From an uncultured Emergencia sp. (GTDB lineage: Bacteria > Bacillota > Clostridia > Peptostreptococcales > Anaerovoracaceae), in the NCBI GenBank assembly GCA_937997955.1, contig CALLDR010000076.1, positions 1-16,404 on the forward strand: 16,404 bases of DNA, read 5' to 3'. The translations under genes were made by a program, and so were the position numbers. The notes under the pieces are model-generated. The model was not told the origin of the DNA. It saw only the letters and a list, made by a program, of their open reading frames with translations, and did not search any database. Within the stretch, counting starts at the first letter, position 1, and each line of letters opens with the position of its first letter. This document shows, in pieces, positions 14,570-16,404 of this stretch.

Positions 14570-15373
14570 ATGAACAACAAAGTCTATATTTACGCCAACG
14601 ACAGCGAAACGTCGAAGAAAACTGAAAAAAAACTGAAGCAGAAGCTGGACAATTCCGGTTTTACCCTTCTGTCCAAATACAGCCCCGATGCCGACCTCCT
14701 GGTCTGCATCGGCGGCGACGGCACCTTTCTGGAAGCCATACACCGGTACGACTACCCTACGATGCCTATTATCGGCATCAATACCGGCCATCTGGGCTTT
14801 TTTCAGGAGATCATGCCGGCCATGCTAGATGACTTTATCTTCAATTACCGGCAGGGTCGCTACTCTATCCAGCCTCTGTCCACAGTAAAGGTCAGCATAC
14901 GCACGGCGAAGGGCCAGTCCCAGCACGTAGGTCTCAACGAGGTGGTCATCAAAGGATCGGATTCCTATTCCATTCATCTGAACATCTCCATCGGAGGTAG
15001 CTTTATCGAGCGATTTTCCGGCGACGGACTGCTCATCGCGACGCCAGCGGGCAGTACCGCTTACAACTACTCCCTGGGAGGCAGCATCGTGGATCCCCGT
15101 CTGAAGATCCTGCAGGTGACCCCTATCGCCCCGATGAACACGACGGCCTACCGCTCCTTTACCTCCAGCATCCTGCTGCCCAGCGACCTGTCACTGGGCG
15201 TGGTGCCGGATCCTGGCGGCAAATCAGACGGCATCTGCGTCACCTACGACGGCTATACGGCGGTCTACGATGACGTAGAGGAGATCGAAGTCACCTTCTC
15301 AGACATCGTCATCAACCTGATGCGCTTTGAGAACTACGACTTCTGGACCAAAGTAAAAAGCAAATTCCTGTAA
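14570..15373 (+). CDS. nadK: NAD kinase
   Basis: Phosphorylates NAD+ to NADP+ with ATP or polyphosphate, in the cytoplasm. The 267 residues carry all the family marks: CIGGDGTFLEA with GGDG at 48-51 including the catalytic Asp, INTGHLGFF (70-78), LNEVVIKG (122-129), and the NAD-binding GDGLLIATPAGSTAY (151-165) followed by SLGG. APMNTTAYRSF (187-197) is the usual C-terminal loop. The start ATG at 14570 is 12 bp after the pepF stop; only a modest SD (GGAA) precedes it, so translation may be partly coupled. It is second of three genes in a housekeeping operon. The order NAD kinase then pseudouridine synthase recurs in other Firmicutes. Confidence 0.96.
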   Translation: MNNKVYIYANDSETSKKTEKKLKQKLDNSGFTLLSKYSPDADLLVCIGGDGTFLEAIHRYDYPTMPIIGINTGHLGFFQEIMPAMLDDFIFNYRQGRYSIQPLSTVKVSIRTAKGQSQHVGLNEVVIKGSDSYSIHLNISIGGSFIERFSGDGLLIATPAGSTAYNYSLGGSIVDPRLKILQVTPIAPMNTTAYRSFTSSILLPSDLSLGVVPDPGGKSDGICVTYDGYTAVYDDVEEIEVTFSDIVINLMRFENYDFWTKVKSKFL

Positions 15374-15384
15374 TCGAGGTATCT

Positions 15385-16335
15385 ATGTCGAAAACGAAAT
15401 TTCAATACACTGTAACGCCGGAGGACGAAGGTCTTCCGGTGAAAACCCTGCTGCGGCGCAGGTTCAGCTTTTCCAGCCGCCTTTTGACCAAGCTGAAATA
15501 TCAGCATCTGGTCTTTCTCAACGGCCAGGAAACTCCGGGCTGGATCGTCCCCAATCCGGGAGACGTGCTCTCGGTAAAGCTGCCGGAGGAGAAGAGCGAC
15601 TTTCCCGCGGAGAACATACCGATCCATGCCGTCTATGAGGACGACGACCTGCTGATCTTAAACAAACAGTCCGGCATCACGGTCCACCCGACAAAGGGCA
15701 AGCCGTGCCATACTCTGGCCAACGGCCTGATGCAGTACATGGAGGATACAGATCAGGCCTTTAAGATCCGCTTCGTCAACCGGCTGGACATGGACACTAC
15801 AGGCCTGCTCATCGTGGCGAAGAACTCTCACGCCCAGGACGAGCTGGTGAAGCAGATGCGCGCCAACGCCACAGAGAAGCGGTACATCGCCATCGTCAAC
15901 GGCGTCATTCCCGAGGGACAGGACCAGTTTACCATCGACCTGCCCTTGGGCAGGCCGGACCCGGACGATGTGCGCCGGGGCGTTCTCCCCGAGTCAGAAG
16001 GCGGCTGTCCGTCCGTCACTCACGTAAAGGTCCTGCGGCGCTTCCCTTCCGGCTTCACCATGATAGAGCTGCTGCTGGAGACCGGGCGCACCCATCAGAT
16101 CCGGGTACATATGTCCCACATCGGCTATCCCCTGGTGGGAGACCACCTGTACGGCGGCATAAACCCGACCCTGCTGCCCCGCCAGGCCCTCCACGCGTAT
16201 AAGCTGTCCTTCCGTCATCCCGTCACGGGAGAACCCATGACCCTGGAGGCGCCCCTGCCTGAGGACATGGAACTGGTCATCAAGAAAATCAGTGGAGTGT
16301 CGCACCACATGGGCGCAGATATCCCAGGTGTTTAA
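15385..16335 (+). CDS. RluA/RluD-family RNA pseudouridine synthase
   Basis: Converts specific uridines in rRNA or tRNA to pseudouridine. Of the 316 residues, about 1-70 form an S4-like RNA-binding domain (TLLRRRFSFSSRLLTKLKYQHLVFLNG). The RluA catalytic domain follows: VYEDDDLLILNKQSGITVHPT, then the catalytic loop FVNRLDMDTTGLLIVAK with D135, and LLETGRTHQIRVHMSHIGYPLVGDHLYGG. The catalytic motif reads NRLDMDTTG rather than the common HRLDxxTSG, a conservative variation seen in Firmicutes paralogues. The ATG at 15385 has GAGGT 4 nt before it and lies 11 bp after the nadK stop. The target site cannot be told from sequence, because RluA, RluC, RluD and YtzG-like paralogues overlap, so I give no symbol. 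Confidence 0.93.
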   Translation: MSKTKFQYTVTPEDEGLPVKTLLRRRFSFSSRLLTKLKYQHLVFLNGQETPGWIVPNPGDVLSVKLPEEKSDFPAENIPIHAVYEDDDLLILNKQSGITVHPTKGKPCHTLANGLMQYMEDTDQAFKIRFVNRLDMDTTGLLIVAKNSHAQDELVKQMRANATEKRYIAIVNGVIPEGQDQFTIDLPLGRPDPDDVRRGVLPESEGGCPSVTHVKVLRRFPSGFTMIELLLETGRTHQIRVHMSHIGYPLVGDHLYGGINPTLLPRQALHAYKLSFRHPVTGEPMTLEAPLPEDMELVIKKISGVSHHMGADIPGV

Positions 16336-16404
16336 AAAAACGGGGTCCGGGTTCCGCTTTTCGATTTGTCCTTGACTAGGGAGCACAATTCAACAAACTT
16401 TGCA
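16336..16404. other. Downstream non-coding end of window
   Basis: After the pseudouridine synthase stop comes an A7 run, then CGG...CCG with a CTTTTCG tail (16334-16364). This is a weak imperfect hairpin that could be a terminator. A TTGACT at 16372-16377 could be a -35 of the next gene, but no matching -10 is seen before the window ends. Confidence 0.3.

Noticed and set aside
16372..16400. TTGACT near the window end as a promoter
   Set aside because: No acceptable -10 at 16-18 bp spacing before the window ends.

Overview
The window looks like a chromosomal stretch of an anaerobic, fairly GC-rich Firmicute of the class Clostridia, probably a gut or animal-associated fermenter. The basis is strong AGGAGG-type ribosome binding sites before almost every gene, sigma-A-type promoters with 16-17 bp spacers, and Clostridia-typical families (YkvI-type transporter, RarD, D-aminoacylase-type hydrolase, MptD/Trep_Strep ECF transporter, PepF, DUF4261). 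The species cannot be named from the sequence alone. I see no insertion sequence, phage gene, CRISPR array, tRNA or rRNA.

Region 1 (1-5690, all minus strand) is an amino-acid or N-acyl-compound utilisation cluster. A promoter near 5660-5688 drives a RarD/EamA permease. It is translationally coupled to a 705-residue protein that joins a ten-helix YkvI-type transporter to a complete metallo-beta-lactamase-fold hydrolase. That is coupled in turn to a D-aminoacylase-type amidohydrolase. Downstream, with its own promoter, lies an M20 amidohydrolase/peptidase cut by the window edge. Together they suggest uptake of an acylated or cyclic amino-acid derivative followed by cytoplasmic hydrolysis.

Region 2 (5690-10030) is a self-contained ECF vitamin/metal-type transporter module on the minus strand: S component, T component and a tandem-domain ATPase. 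An AraC-family regulator is transcribed divergently from it. A clear palindrome lies in the S-component leader, and strong hairpins bound the module on both sides. The module reads as more AT-rich than its flanks and may be acquired.

Region 3 (10146-12720, minus strand) holds a tiny cysteine-rich single-helix protein, a DUF4261 protein, an unknown 176-residue acidic protein and glutamate racemase (murI).

Region 4 (12747-16335, plus strand) is a housekeeping operon: oligoendopeptidase F, NAD kinase and an RluA/RluD-type pseudouridine synthase. The start of the oligoendopeptidase gene is abnormal. Its only well-placed SD and ATG open a ten-codon reading frame that would join the enzyme only after a one-base shift at a run of six A residues.

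The best candidates for something undescribed are the transporter-hydrolase fusion with its hydrolase neighbours, the pepF frameshift, and the ECF/AraC module with its operator-like palindrome.
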